A stretch of 52,007 nt of DNA from Acanthamoeba lenticulata (lineage: Eukaryota; Discosea; Longamoebia; Acanthamoebidae). Positions 33,463 to 44,091 of the stretch are shown here, piece by piece. The stretch covers positions 1 to 52,007 of the forward strand of contig NAVB01000273.1 of assembly GCA_002179805.1 (NCBI GenBank), written 5' to 3'. The translations under genes and the position numbers were made by a program. Every line of letters begins with the position of its first letter. Position 1 is the first letter of the stretch. A model generated the notes under the pieces. That model searched no databases. It worked only from the letters and a program-made list of their open reading frames with translations, and had not been told where the DNA came from.

Positions 33463-35306
33463 TTAGATATCGAGGTCGCCATCGGGGTCATCGTCGTAGT
33501 CATCCTCGTCATCCTCATCATCGGCGAAATCGTCAAGGCTCACGGGCAGCAGCTCGGCCGCACGTTGATCTGGTGGTGGACCATTTGGGATGTCAGGCGA
33601 GAGAGAGAGAGAGAGAGCGCGCGAGAGACAGGAAAAGCCTGGGGGAGGACCCACCATGCGGGAGAACAAGGGCCTGGCGGTCGAGCTCCTGCTGCTCTGT
33701 TCTCGTGAGCGAGAAGGTGAGCCCGGCGGTCGGGTCGAGGGGTGCCTTGGCCAATGGTGGCGCCACTTTGTCGCTTGGGGGCAGGGATGGAGCAGACGCA
33801 TCCGCCGGAGTGGTCTGGGGCCGCTGCTCACTCGCAGACTTCTTGACCTTGGCGAGGACCACTTCACCCGCCTCGTTGACTGTGAAGCTTTGCGTCTACC
33901 GTGCGCCAGCATCCCCCATCATCATGGTGATGGAGATGGTGAGCGCGGGGAGTGTTTTAAGAGGGGAAGGGGGGAGGGAGCACCTCGAGCGTGATGCGGC
34001 CAGAGGGCCGCTTGTTCAGAATCTCGCATTCCTTGTGCGCGGCCCCGGGCATCTGCTGGAGCCGCAGGACCGTGGTAGCCATTTGCTCCAGGCACTCGAC
34101 CGTCCGTCGATCGTGCACGTCGGCGTGCATCACTTGCGTGTGTGTGCAGGTGAGCCAATGAGAGGCGAGAGAGAGAGAGAGAGTGCGGAGATGCGAGATC
34201 TTGGAAAGAGGAAGAGAGATAGAAACACAGAAAGTACAAAGGGGATCGCACGCACAAGCGAGCATGGTGCTGCCCCCGCGGGCACCGACGTCGGCAGCCC
34301 GGTGATGGTGGCGGTCCACTGCAAAGATCGCCCGCAATTCGCCCAGCAAGTGGAATGCGCGCGCTGCTCCGAAGCGCAGGAGCATGGTCGACACTGAGTC
34401 GATCACCACCAGCCACGCCTCCTGCTCCCCCACTGCTCCCCCCCCCCCAACCCAACCAGCAGCAGCAGCACCTCACAACATGAGTGAGAGAGAGGCATTG
34501 GGGGGGGGGGAGAACTCATTCACGCCCCCCCCCCGCATCCCATCCCCATGCCCCCCCCACCTCGACGAGCAGCATTTGATTGGGGGGGGGTCATCCATGC
34601 CACTGGAGGAGGAGAGGGGGAGGGTTACCGACGGAAATGGCGCGTCGAATGGCGCCCATCACGCTGTCTGGCCACGCCAGGGATTCCCGCCGGTAAAAGC
34701 AGGTGTGGTGAGCCGCGCACGCGGGTGATCCCACATGAGAATGCAGGAGGAAGGAAGGAAGGAATGACTCGGCGAACAACGGAGGGGAGTACCGGCGTCG
34801 GTGGCGCTGTCGTAGTGCGAGGAAGAGGTGGAGGAGGGAGCTCTCGTGGCCTGGGGCGTCGCAGCACGATCCCAGCCGAGCGGGTCCGAGTAGCAATCGA
34901 TCCAGACCTCGGTGGCGATGGTGCCTCCCCCTCCTCCCGCATCAGTGGGCGTGCCTGATCCTGCGAGGCCGCCACCCGGCGCAAGGGCGGGCTTCTGAGC
35001 GGCCACCCACCCACCGGGCGGACAGTCGAAGGCCAGCACGCACACGGCTCTGGAAGTGGCCCATGAATGCCACAGACAGATGGGCACAAGAACGAGGCAG
35101 CACGAAGCTCAAGCGGTGAGAAGAAGACGGTGCAGTGTGTAGCGGGTTGTTTATGGGAGTGTGTACGTGTGGGCGCGTGAATGCCGCCACCACTTGGACA
35201 GCAAGTATGACACCATGGGCTGTCCGCAGCAGGCTGTCGAGTCCAGGACCGCCACAAAGCCCGACCCCTCGGCAAGCAGGGCCCCAATGCTCCCCACCGT
35301 CGTCAT
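33463..35306 (-). CDS. ELP5: Elongator complex subunit ELP5
   Basis: Seven minus-strand exons: 35306-35167, 35049-34793, 34667-34629, 34432-34256, 34132-33984, 33895-33655, 33569-33463 (369 aa). ELP5 belongs to the ELP4-5-6 ring, a RecA-fold subcomplex of Elongator that promotes U34 tRNA wobble modification. RecA-like strands are visible: FVAVLDSTACCGQPMVSYLL, then TAVCVLAFDC, then AWLVVIDSVSTMLLRFG and GGSTMLALMHADVHD. The stretch CEILNKRPSGRITLE and the C-terminus, with LTRTEQQELDRQALVLPH and then the acidic end DDDPDGDLDI, match the ELP5 tail. No Walker A motif is seen, as expected for this subunit. Intron 3 (34433-34628) is filled with C and G homopolymers. It is divergent from the coiled-coil gene (252 bp). 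Confidence 0.8.
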
Positions 35307-35558
35307 CTTCTTTTTTTTTTTTTTGGCTTAGGCTTTCTACGCTTTCCTTTGTCTTTTCTTCATTTTTCTCTTCACCTCAGCCGGAATGAAAAAACCGTTG
35401 GGGAACATTTGTTAATTAAATGGAGCGTATTGCGGGGGCACGTAGCAACGAACAAACCGAGAGAAGACGTTGCCCGAGGAAGGAAGGCCGCAAGGTCAAC
35501 AACAAAATCTGCCGCTTGAGGTCAAAAAGGGGCATAAGGAAGAACGTGCACGCGCAGC

Positions 35559-37498
35559 ATGACGGACGCGGTCTCTACGCACGGGCGTTCGGCACCAGCC
35601 CATGCGGGAGCTGCAGCAAGAAAACGGGGCGACCCGGCCGATGTAATCAATCTCAAACTTGCGGCAGCTCCCCTCCACGCTTCCTTCTCACCATCATCCT
35701 CGAGTTCCACTCCTTCACCGCCGTCCTCGTCGTCAGTTGCTACTTCGTCATCGACTTCCACACTGTCGTCGACAGATGACGGGCAGAAGACGTCCCGCCG
35801 CTTTTCGCTCTTTGGAGCGCGGCGGTCTAAGCGTGCGGTCTCGTGTGCCGTGGTGATGAGCTCCTCCCCTTCCTCCGCCTTCTCCTCCTCTTCTCCAATG
35901 GCCGCCACCGTCGCCGCGGAGGGCGACATGAGCAACTGGGAAGACTTCCAGCAGCGGTACCGCCTGCTCGGCCTCGACGATGGCGACGACGACGCCTTCG
36001 ACGACGCCGCATGGGCCCAGCAACTGCAGCATCACCAGCATCACCAGCAGCAGCAGCAGTCGCCCAGCCGGACCGGCAGGCGGGGAAAGGCCTCTGCCTT
36101 GGCCCCGTCGCCGCCCTCCAACGGGGCCATTGGCGGCAGCAGCAGCAGTGGCGGCAGCGGCAGCGCGCGCACGCCGCGGCAGGCCAAGAGCCGCCACAAC
36201 GACGTGCTGGGGCTCCTCCATAGCCACCGCCACCAGCAGCAGCACCAGCAGCAGCATGGCGATGACCGTGATGGCGGCGGCGACGACAGTGAAGACGAGG
36301 ACGAGGACCAGGAAGAGGAGAAAGAGGAGGAGGATGAAGCGCGGGGAGAGGCGAAGAACAAGAAGAAGAAGAAGAAGAGGTCGCAAGACGGCAAGGACAC
36401 AAAGAAGGAGAAGAAGGAGAAGGAGAAGAAGGAGAAGAAGGAGCGCAAGGAAAAGAAGGAGAAGGAGAAGAAGGAGCGCAAGGAGGAGCGGGAGAAGGAG
36501 CGGAAGGAGAAGAAGGAGGCCAGGAAGAGCCGCAGCCTCATCGTGTGGAAGGACTCTGCGCCTCCCGACGACGCGCCTCGCGGCGGAGGCCCAACTGCTG
36601 TCGGAGGCAGCGCCATCTGCGGGCAGGCTCGGGCGACGACTGCGGCCACGGGCGGCGGTGGGCGGGAGGCCGCCGGGCGCGGGGATGGACCGTTCGGAGG
36701 CGTCGACGCCGATGGCGCCGGCGGGGCATCCGCGCCCGCACCAGAGAGCAGCGGTGGAGGCAAGAAGGCCTCCGGGGACAAGCGCAAGCTGGGCCAGCGC
36801 ATGCGCATGAGCATCCGCCTGGGGGGCAGCTGCCGAGACGAGCTCTCTCCGGCCCTCGCCACGGCCAAGGACGAGCTCCCGCCGGCGCGGCGCGAGTCGT
36901 CGATGGGGTCCCTCCTCCTCCTGCCGGGCGCCGTCGACCGGACCCTCTCCGACGACCTCCACGGGCCGCTCACGGGCGGGCGCAAGCGCCTGGGCTCGAG
37001 TCCCGCGCGCGTGCAGGTCGGCCGGTGGGAGAGGCGCACCTTCCATTCCGGAGAGGTACGGTTGCGAGCGCCACCCAGCAGCGCCCCCCGCAGCTTCCTG
37101 CTCAGCACACACGCACACATATGCATGCTCATGGCACTCCCGTGCAGATGGGAGGCAATGACGCCGTGCTCAACCAGCTGCTCAAGATGGCGGAGAACAT
37201 CAAGAAGGGCCAATCGGGCGAGGGGAGTGTGGATGACTTGGCCGCCAGTTCGACGGAGGGCCGCAGTGCCCTTGAGGAGGACGATTTTGCGGGTCAGGAG
37301 GAGGAAGTGCGGCGAGTGGTGCGCGAGGAGCAGCTCCGGCGAATCGAGGAGGCGATCGAGCGCGAAAGGACCAAGCTCAAAAAGCTTGAGGCCCGCATCC
37401 GACGGACGGAAAAGAAGCTCCACCAGCGGCGCAGGAGAGCCGCCTCGGCTCCTTCTAAGCCCGCGCCACTTGCCCACAGCGATCGACAGGCGCCGTAG
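35559..37498 (+). CDS. Charged coiled-coil protein, function unknown
   Basis: Two exons, 35559-37055 and 37148-37498 (615 aa). There is no known domain. The N-terminal part is Ser-rich with Gln/His runs. Residues about 245-325 are a Glu/Asp stretch followed by more than 80 residues of Lys/Glu/Arg repeats (KKEKKEKEKKEKKERKEKK), a single-alpha-helix or coiled-coil candidate and likely nuclear or nucleolar signal. A Pro/Gly/Ala-rich linker follows. The second exon encodes a cleaner coiled coil (EEEVRRVVREEQLRRIEEAI) ending in basic residues. The frame would stay open past 37055 to 38102, but the splice (GAG|GTACGG to CAG|ATGGGA) keeps phase and gives a better C-terminus. Confidence 0.65.
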
Positions 37499-38030
37499 CT
37501 GTCGCATGACGATCTCGAGAGCCCGAAAGGGAAAGGTTTTGCACCCAGCAGCAGTTGTACCGATACTTCTTCTTCCCTCCCCCTACCCCCACCATTCATG
37601 TAAAGCAGCCAAGAATCGTTCCATGATCCTCTTGTCCAGGTGGTTGTGGTTGTGTCCAATAGGAAGGAGAGGGGGAGGGGGGGGAGCGAAGATCCCTTCT
37701 TTCTCTCGGCTCTGTGCGGGCGGCAACGGTAGCGACCACCTGCTGGTACCGGTAAAAACACGCCCGCGCGGGGAGAGAGGCACTAAACGACAAATTTGCG
37801 CGACCGGGTCTCCACTTGGCGCAGTCGGCGAGTTTTCCTGCGCCCTTCGGCTGCCCCGGCGCGGCCGTGGCTCGCATCACCCCCATCGGCCGACAAAAGG
37901 GAAAAGTGGCCGCGCCCATTCCTCAAAGGTCCCCTTACAGCTCCTGCAACAGTATTCCAACGTCCCCCGCCAGAAGTCACGTACACGCGAGGTCATCGAT
38001 AGAAAGCGGCAAGCTCCAGCTCTACTCAGC
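37499..38030. other. Intergenic region
   Basis: Between the coiled-coil gene and the Tweety gene on the same strand. It contains a G-rich block (about 37669-37685) and no supported gene on either strand. The open frames here have no domain or clean splice context. Confidence 0.45.
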
Positions 38031-41000
38031 ATGTGTGGTGGTGGATGGTTCCTCCCGGCTAGCTGGCTGCTACTCCTAGTGGGTTGTCTATATCCACTTT
38101 AGCCTCATGCACCTCCTGGCGTTTCATGGGTTCTGACGCAAGCAGCTCTTTATCCAACAGTTGTCGGTTCAGCTTCAGCAGAGGAATCAAGCTGGCTCGT
38201 TTCGGCCTTACACGACGGAGCACCCCGCTTCACCTTCCACTTGGAGCGCGCATCGCACCACTTTCGCCCTACACACCCCGATTACCAGATGGTACCAACC
38301 ATCCAACAACACCAGGCCTTGGGTTTAGACCTGATAGCACGCCGTGAGACCAGTCTCTCCTTGTGCTGGCTATGGCGGGCGTAGCCACAGGTGCAATAGT
38401 TCTCTGTGTCGGTGGGTGTACCGGTGGCGTGTGGAGCTGTGTTGCTGTACGACTCAAGCCATCAAAGCGACGCAGCCAGAAGGCAGCTACAACGGCGATG
38501 ATAACCCTCCTCACCATTTCCCTGTGCGTAACATTACACATTCAGTCAAAACTTCCAACTCACAAACTCCCGCATCAGGCTGGTCGGGCTGTCCATGTCT
38601 GGCATCGCTGTTAAAGCAAGTCTAGAAGTGGACTCTCTACTACAACCTCTCCAGCTCATTGGCGGTACCTGTCTTCCCACAGCTAGTGCAGGTTTCTGGT
38701 TGGCAAAGCGGGATTCATCTTTGCGTGACGGTATGCAGGAAGAGTGACCCAAGGCGTTGAAGTGGCTTATGCCCTCTCAAAAGACAGTGAAGCAGCCTAC
38801 CCCAATGCGGTTAAGCTGCGTGACTTGGCTTTGGATTTGGCCCCCCGCATTGATGCCCTCCAGCGCCAGGCAGACCGGTTGCTAGACCTTCTTCGCCAGT
38901 TCACAGTGGCTCGAGGTTCGTGCGTGCTCAGGTTGTGACAAGAAAGACCTCTCTAACCACCTGCTTAGTGCTTGATGCTGAGTTGGCGCAGCTTCCCAGC
39001 AAGAGCGTGCGGGAGATCCCCGCCCTCTTCCCGGCCCTTCGCCAACACCTGAAGCAGCTTGATGCTGCTCTGTTAACGCCCATCCAGGTGCCCTTGACAG
39101 CTGTACGCGTACTCCCGGGTCTTATCTAAATGGGTGATTAGAGCAAGTCTTGACCTCGAGGTTGACACATGTTCGTCTTGCATGTGCAGCTGAACAAAGA
39201 GATCAGCGCTCTCCAGGAAGTGGTGGATCTCCAACAAGTCGATGAAGTACAGTTTGGGCTCTTTTTCTTCATGAGCCTCGAGTCATCCCTCCTCGCAGGC
39301 ATGTCTCCGCCAGATCTTGCAGCCACCATGAACCCCTTCAGCCTTTTTCAATGCTGACATGTCCTGATATACACTCAACGTTCATTAGACACTCGATACG
39401 ATCACCTCCTTGCTCAATGGCTCGACGACGTAGAGGAGCATGCTCGTGTACCTCTCTTGGCTAGTGAGATTCAGCTCGTGGACGCCATCCTCGACCATCA
39501 AGACCAGCTTGTGCCTGCCGTCGTGTCACAGGCTCGCGCCCTCCAAAAGGTGACACAGGGCCCAGAGAGGCGTTGACGTTGGAAATCTTGCTAATCGACA
39601 TTGTGCAGGCGTACCTGCAGGCAGGTCGGGCCATCGACGCCATCGGGCCGGTGCAGGCCCTGCTTCGACGGCTGTCTTCGTCCCCGGTGTCCCGAGATGG
39701 CGCTCCGGTGCGGCAGGCTGCCCAGCAACTCTCCAATGAGCTGGCGCATTCCCTGTCACCTACGGTGCCACCAGCAGCACGCCAGCTGGCAAACGGAGTC
39801 GCATTCCTGGAGGATCGGTCCTCCATCGGCCGCGTGAAGACCCACTTCGACCAGCAGATGAAGTCCTACCGCGACAAGCTCATGCAGGCGCGGAGCCCGA
39901 GTGTCGATGCGTTTCTCGGGCAGTGGCGCGAACTCAATGCCCAACTCGCCGACCGTGTCCCCACCGCCAAGGAGTGCTGGGCAGCATACTTGGCTTACTG
40001 GGACGAGGCCCGTCAGCAGCTGGACGCCTACTCGGTCCTCTGGTGCGTCATCACTTGCACTCTTCCACCACGCGCCCACCCTCCTGCTCCTGGGCCTGCT
40101 CCTCCATGACTTCACGGGCTCACGAGTTGGTGCGCAGGTTAATGTGCGGACACATGGAAACGGCCCTTCTCTTGGGCGCGCTAGTCCTCGCGTGCTTCGC
40201 AACGACCCGGCCCCGTTTGCTCTGGGGGTAGGGCCCAACCTCCCCATCCGCACTCGCCCTGTTGGGGCTTATGTCCACTCACGTGGTCGGTCTCTTGCCG
40301 ATGCAGGGTGATCGGGCTGCTGATTGTTGCCGGTACATGGAACGGCGTCGAGATGGGCCTCTACTTGCCGATGTCGGTGGCCGTTGCGGACTGGTGCACG
40401 GAACCAGAGACTTCGCTGGTAGCCCTCGTGCAGGAGCAGCCAGACCTTGTTCAAGAGCTCAAGCGCGTGGCCGACAGCACAACAAACCAATCGCACGGGG
40501 CTGAAGCCGTGGTGGAGCGTGTGGCCAACTACTACTTCGAGTGCCGTGGCGAGGGGCCGTTCGCCCACCGTCTGTCCTATGCGCGGGAGAAAGTTGAGGT
40601 GGCCGCCACACAGATGGCCCCGCTCATGAACCTGTCTCTCCTGCTCGCTCCATCGGTTCAGGTGCGTTGGGAATCACGAAGGATCATGACCTGGTTGAGG
40701 GCTAATTGCTGGGGTGGGTGCAGAACGCCACCGCTGCGATCTGGAGCGTGTTGCAGAACACCCAATGGAGGCTTGCCGATGTGGAGGGCGTGACCAACTG
40801 CACCACCGTCTCGGTGCCGTTAGCTCAATTCAAGTCGGTCGCGTGCGGCGCTTTCCTGTACGTGACTCGCCATCACGTACATCTTCCTCCGTAACCGCGT
40901 GTGCGTCGACATGCTGGGGCCACACAGTCAAGATTCGGCGAGCTTGCTGCTGGGCCGCTTGATGCTGGCGTTGCTTCTGTCTCTGAGCGTGCTGAGCGCG

Positions 41001-41141
41001 ATCGTCGCCGCCACGGGCTGGAAGAGGCACAGGCCCCGCCTATCCCATCATCAACTTGACGTGCCACTCCTGCCACTACTACCTCTACTGCAGAACGAGG
41101 ATGGTGGGAGGGTCTCGCCCTCCTCCCTAGTGGGTGTGTAG
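38031..41141 (+). CDS. Tweety-family (TTYH) membrane protein
   Basis: Supported exons: 38031-38082, 38143-38343, 38391-38540, 38739-38915, 38969-39087, 39190-39246, about 39390-39552, 39609-40042, 40307-40661, 40724-40857, 40928-41141. TTYH proteins are five-pass plasma-membrane proteins linked to anion flux and lipid handling. Residues 1-17 start a signal peptide (MCGGGWFLPASWLLLLV). SSWLVSALHDGAPRF then HHFRPTHPDYQ copies the TTYH pattern 'W..LLH..P...F.F.P....Y'. Two membrane segments flank a short basic loop (RLKPSKRRSQ). After a helical ectodomain, a segment containing GLLIVAGTWNGVEMGLYL leads into VAVADWCTEP, matching the TTYH 'AADFC..P' site. The last membrane segment is LMLALLLSLSVLSAIVAATG. 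Phase does not close between exons 3 and 4 or between 39246 and 39390, so a micro-exon or base error is possible there. Confidence 0.65.
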
Positions 41142-41386
41142 AAGACGATCCTTTCGAAGACCCCACCTGTACATAAACGGAAACAAAACTCTGGACGTGT
41201 GCAACCGTAAATGGGACCATGTTTCAGCTGCTCTCCGCGAGATCGCTGTTCCTGGGAGTGGAAGGAGAGAGGCTACCATCTCCATCATCACCATGTCGCA
41301 TACATACGTACGGGGTTACCGAGTGATGATCTTCTGCACAGGAGTAACAGGAGTTGTTTACTTGTGCTCTGCTATTGGTCGTTGTT

Positions 41387-43513
41387 TTACAAGGGGGTTG
41401 TGGGGCTTTTGGCTGGATCAAAGGTCAAGAGCTCGTCGGCCCAGTCAAAGAGAGAGGAGAGCGGGCTCGCCGCAGGCAGCAGGGCGAGGCCCTCCTCCTC
41501 GCTCGCCTCTGCGGAGCGGAGCGGGGGCACCGGGGCGGCGTCGCCGCCGTAGGGAAGAGGCGCCAGGCTCGATGAATTAGCCTGCTGCGGGGCGCGTTCC
41601 CGAGGTCGCACGAACACGGCCGTGTCGGGAGCTCCTCCGGTCGCCGGCGAAGGCGATGCCGGTGGTGGAGCGTTGAACGGGGAGGCGGGGAAGGATGGAC
41701 ACAAGAGGCGCTCCATCTGCTCGTGCATGGACAAGGCGGGCGAGCGCGGCTGCCACGAGGCCTCTGAGGCCGGGAACAGGTGCGGCAGACCCGACCACTC
41801 GTCCCACGCATGGGCCGAGGGCGACGGCTGCGGTGACGGCTGATGGCAGGGCTGCTGCTGCTGCTGCTGCTGATACCCGATGGGCGACGGCGACTGTGAG
41901 GGCGATGTCTGGGCGTGCTGCTGCTGGTGGTGGTACTGGTGGTGATGAAGATGATGCTGGTGCTGGTGGTGACGATGATACGGAGGAGCGGGCTGTTGCT
42001 GTGGGAGGTGGTGGTGGGGAGCGGGAGAGGAGACCGCCGACGGGGAATGCATCTGCCCGTGCGGGCCGGGCGAAGTCGCGAGCGATGGAACGGGCGACCC
42101 CATCGCCCCATTCATCACCCCGTTCATCGTCAGCATCGTCGTCGTCGTCGTCGTCATGCCGGCCGACACCAGGCCCGGGGCGCTTTCGGAGTGCGGGGAG
42201 ACGGCCGCGAAGTGCTCCGGCGGCAGCTGCTGCGCTGGCTGGTGCATCTGCTGCTGCTGCTGCTGCGCATTACTCTGGTACTGGTGGTGGTGGTGGTGGT
42301 GATGCTGGTGCTGAGGATGGTGATAAGGTTGCTGAGGATGCGGCGGGAGCATCTGCTGCGCATGTGGAACTGCTGCGTGCTGCTGCTGCTGCTGCTGTAG
42401 TTGAGGGTGAGGAGGATGAGGAAGATGAGGAGGAGGAACAGGAGGATGATGAGGAGAATGAAGATGAGGATGAGGAGGCATCGCCAGGTCGGCGGGAAGC
42501 GGGTGAGAAGAAGGTCGGGCGGGCAGCAGGGCGGCGGCGTGGGCCGGGTAGGGGAGTTGGGCTGCAGCTTGGGCGATCAGATCGTGCTGCTCCTGATGAT
42601 GATGCTGCTGCTGCTGGTGATGGGGGTGGTGATGGGGCGGGTGGGCCATGAAGGGAGTCGGAGAAAGCTCCACTTCGTCGGCCGAGAGCGTCGGGAGTAG
42701 CGCGAGGTCCGTGTCGAAGCACTCGTCGAAGCTGGTGAACACAGCAGAGACTCCCTGCTGCTGCTGCTGCTGCTGAGGGGGCTGGTGGTGGTGGTGATGG
42801 TGGCCTGGCGGCGATGACTGCTGCTGGTGGTGGTCGTGGGCGTAGGGCGCCGCGGGAGGCGGACAAGCCCCTGCGCTGGCCGAGAGGGACAAGGAGGACG
42901 ACGGGGAGGAGGAGGAGGAGGAGGGGTCGTGGCCAAGGGCCACCTCGCACATGGACTCGCTCCCGATGGAGGTTGGGACGCTCCCGGTCGACCCACTGCG
43001 TGGAGGGCCCATCGAGCCCCTGCGCTTCTTGCTTAGGCTGTTCCTTCTGGATGAAGACGAGGGGGCGGCGGCGACGGAGGCGGGGTCTTCCGGAGCAACC
43101 GACGAGGAGGACTTGCTCCCCTTGCGTGCCTTGCGGCCCTCTTTGCGCTTACGTTTGTTGCCCTTCTTGGACGACGAAGATGAGGACTGGTCTTCATCAG
43201 GGTCAGAAAACTCTTCGGAGATGCTCCCCGAGGGGCGCTGGATGAGCGAATGAAGGTAGAGTTGTAGTGACGATGCGTCGTGGTTGGCAGAGTTGAGAAG
43301 GATGTCGCCCAAAGATCCCGAACGGCGCGAGTTGTTGGCCAGCACGTCTGCCATGGAGGCTCGCCGCGCCAAGGCCAAGGCGCTGTTGCGTCGCCCCGTG
43401 TACTGGGGCGGCGGTGGCTTTTGTGGTGCTAGTGCGCTTTGGGCCGCCTCGGCGGCGCTCAGGGTGGGCCCGGCTTGGGACTGCTGCGGTAGTGACGGCA
43501 GGTATTGCGCCAT
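41387..43513 (-). CDS. Intronless Gln/His/Pro/Ser-rich putative transcription regulator
   Basis: A single exon on the minus strand encodes 708 aa. The N-terminal 170 residues are the least repetitive. They carry four basophilic (AGC-type) phosphorylation motifs: GRRNSAL, ARRASMADVL, SRRSGSLGDIL and RRNSLSKKRRGSM. The basic cluster KKGNKRKRKEGRKARKG looks like a nuclear localisation signal. The middle is Gln, His and Pro runs. An acidic/aromatic segment FTSFDECFDTDLALLPTL (about residue 270) and the last residues SSLFDWADELLTFDP look like transactivation motifs. I recognise no DNA-binding domain. Being intronless among intron-rich neighbours suggests retro-origin or recent assembly. CAG repeats make length variation likely. 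Function is inferred from composition only. Confidence 0.65.
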   Translation of the reverse strand: MAQYLPSLPQQSQAGPTLSAAEAAQSALAPQKPPPPQYTGRRNSALALARRASMADVLANNSRRSGSLGDILLNSANHDASSLQLYLHSLIQRPSGSISEEFSDPDEDQSSSSSSKKGNKRKRKEGRKARKGSKSSSSVAPEDPASVAAAPSSSSRRNSLSKKRRGSMGPPRSGSTGSVPTSIGSESMCEVALGHDPSSSSSSPSSSLSLSASAGACPPPAAPYAHDHHQQQSSPPGHHHHHHQPPQQQQQQQGVSAVFTSFDECFDTDLALLPTLSADEVELSPTPFMAHPPHHHPHHQQQQHHHQEQHDLIAQAAAQLPYPAHAAALLPARPSSHPLPADLAMPPHPHLHSPHHPPVPPPHLPHPPHPQLQQQQQQHAAVPHAQQMLPPHPQQPYHHPQHQHHHHHHHQYQSNAQQQQQQMHQPAQQLPPEHFAAVSPHSESAPGLVSAGMTTTTTTMLTMNGVMNGAMGSPVPSLATSPGPHGQMHSPSAVSSPAPHHHLPQQQPAPPYHRHHQHQHHLHHHQYHHQQQHAQTSPSQSPSPIGYQQQQQQQPCHQPSPQPSPSAHAWDEWSGLPHLFPASEASWQPRSPALSMHEQMERLLCPSFPASPFNAPPPASPSPATGGAPDTAVFVRPRERAPQQANSSSLAPLPYGGDAAPVPPLRSAEASEEEGLALLPAASPLSSLFDWADELLTFDPAKSPTTPL

Positions 43514-44091
43514 GGCGCTGCTCGAGCAGGCTGACGGTGACTGACTTCAAGGAGGATACGTGCACACGAACGCACCACTACACGGTAAGAGGCTCTCTCC
43601 AGAGGCACGCGCAAGCGAAGAATTGTTCAGGGGGCCGGGGTCCCGGGCGCGCGTGTAAGGGGTTCAGAAGCTAGAATTGGGGCGTTCGCCACGAGCGCAT
43701 GAGTGCGGATGACGCCCGATGGGAGGCGGAGAGCTCACCTCCCATGGGCCCCTTGCGACGTGCTTCCGATTTTCTAAGGCGTACGCCCAGAGCTCGCTCA
43801 ACCTCCGACATGGCGCTTGCCCATTGGTCTGGTGAATCGTGCCTATTGGCCCAGCTTTACATGCAAGCAATTTGTCCTGCTTTTTCTTGTTTCTTGCGCA
43901 CTGCTAGCTCCGTCTGGGCAACCTCAAAAAAACGATCAAAAAAGTCTTTTTGGACAGCTGGCTCCTTGTGTGCGCGTAAGAAACCAGAAGGGAAAAGGGC
44001 GAGGGAAAAAGGAGCTTCCCGCGCGGTGGTGCCCAATTCAACAAGTTGTACTTTGTAATCCAACACGTCTCATCATAGTTTGGTGTTTGCC
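43514..44091. promoter_or_regulatory. Divergent promoter region with inverted CCAAT boxes
   Basis: The region lies between two divergent genes (putative regulator on minus, PEX11 on plus). It has two ATTGG cores 26 bp apart, TGCCCATTGG at 43818-43827 and CTATTGGCCC at about 43846-43855. No open frame with coding features is present. NF-Y-type binding is an inference. Confidence 0.45.

Noticed and set aside
33439..33708. Hydrophobic plus-strand frame resembling a membrane peptide
   Set aside because: It is the complement of the acidic C-terminus of ELP5 (Asp/Glu codons read as Val/Ile/Leu).
36041..37507. 488-residue minus-strand frame opposite the coiled-coil gene, and a second one at 35748-37118
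   Set aside because: Leu/Phe/Ser runs are the complement of Lys/Glu codons; no domain or splice logic.
37056..38102. Extension of the coiled-coil frame past its first exon to 38102
   Set aside because: It would read through an intron and intergenic sequence and overlap the Tweety signal-peptide exon; the spliced end is better supported.
41695..42651. Plus-strand Ala/Gly/Arg-rich frame opposite the Gln/His-rich regulator
   Set aside because: Antisense of CAG/CAC repeats, no start context or domain.
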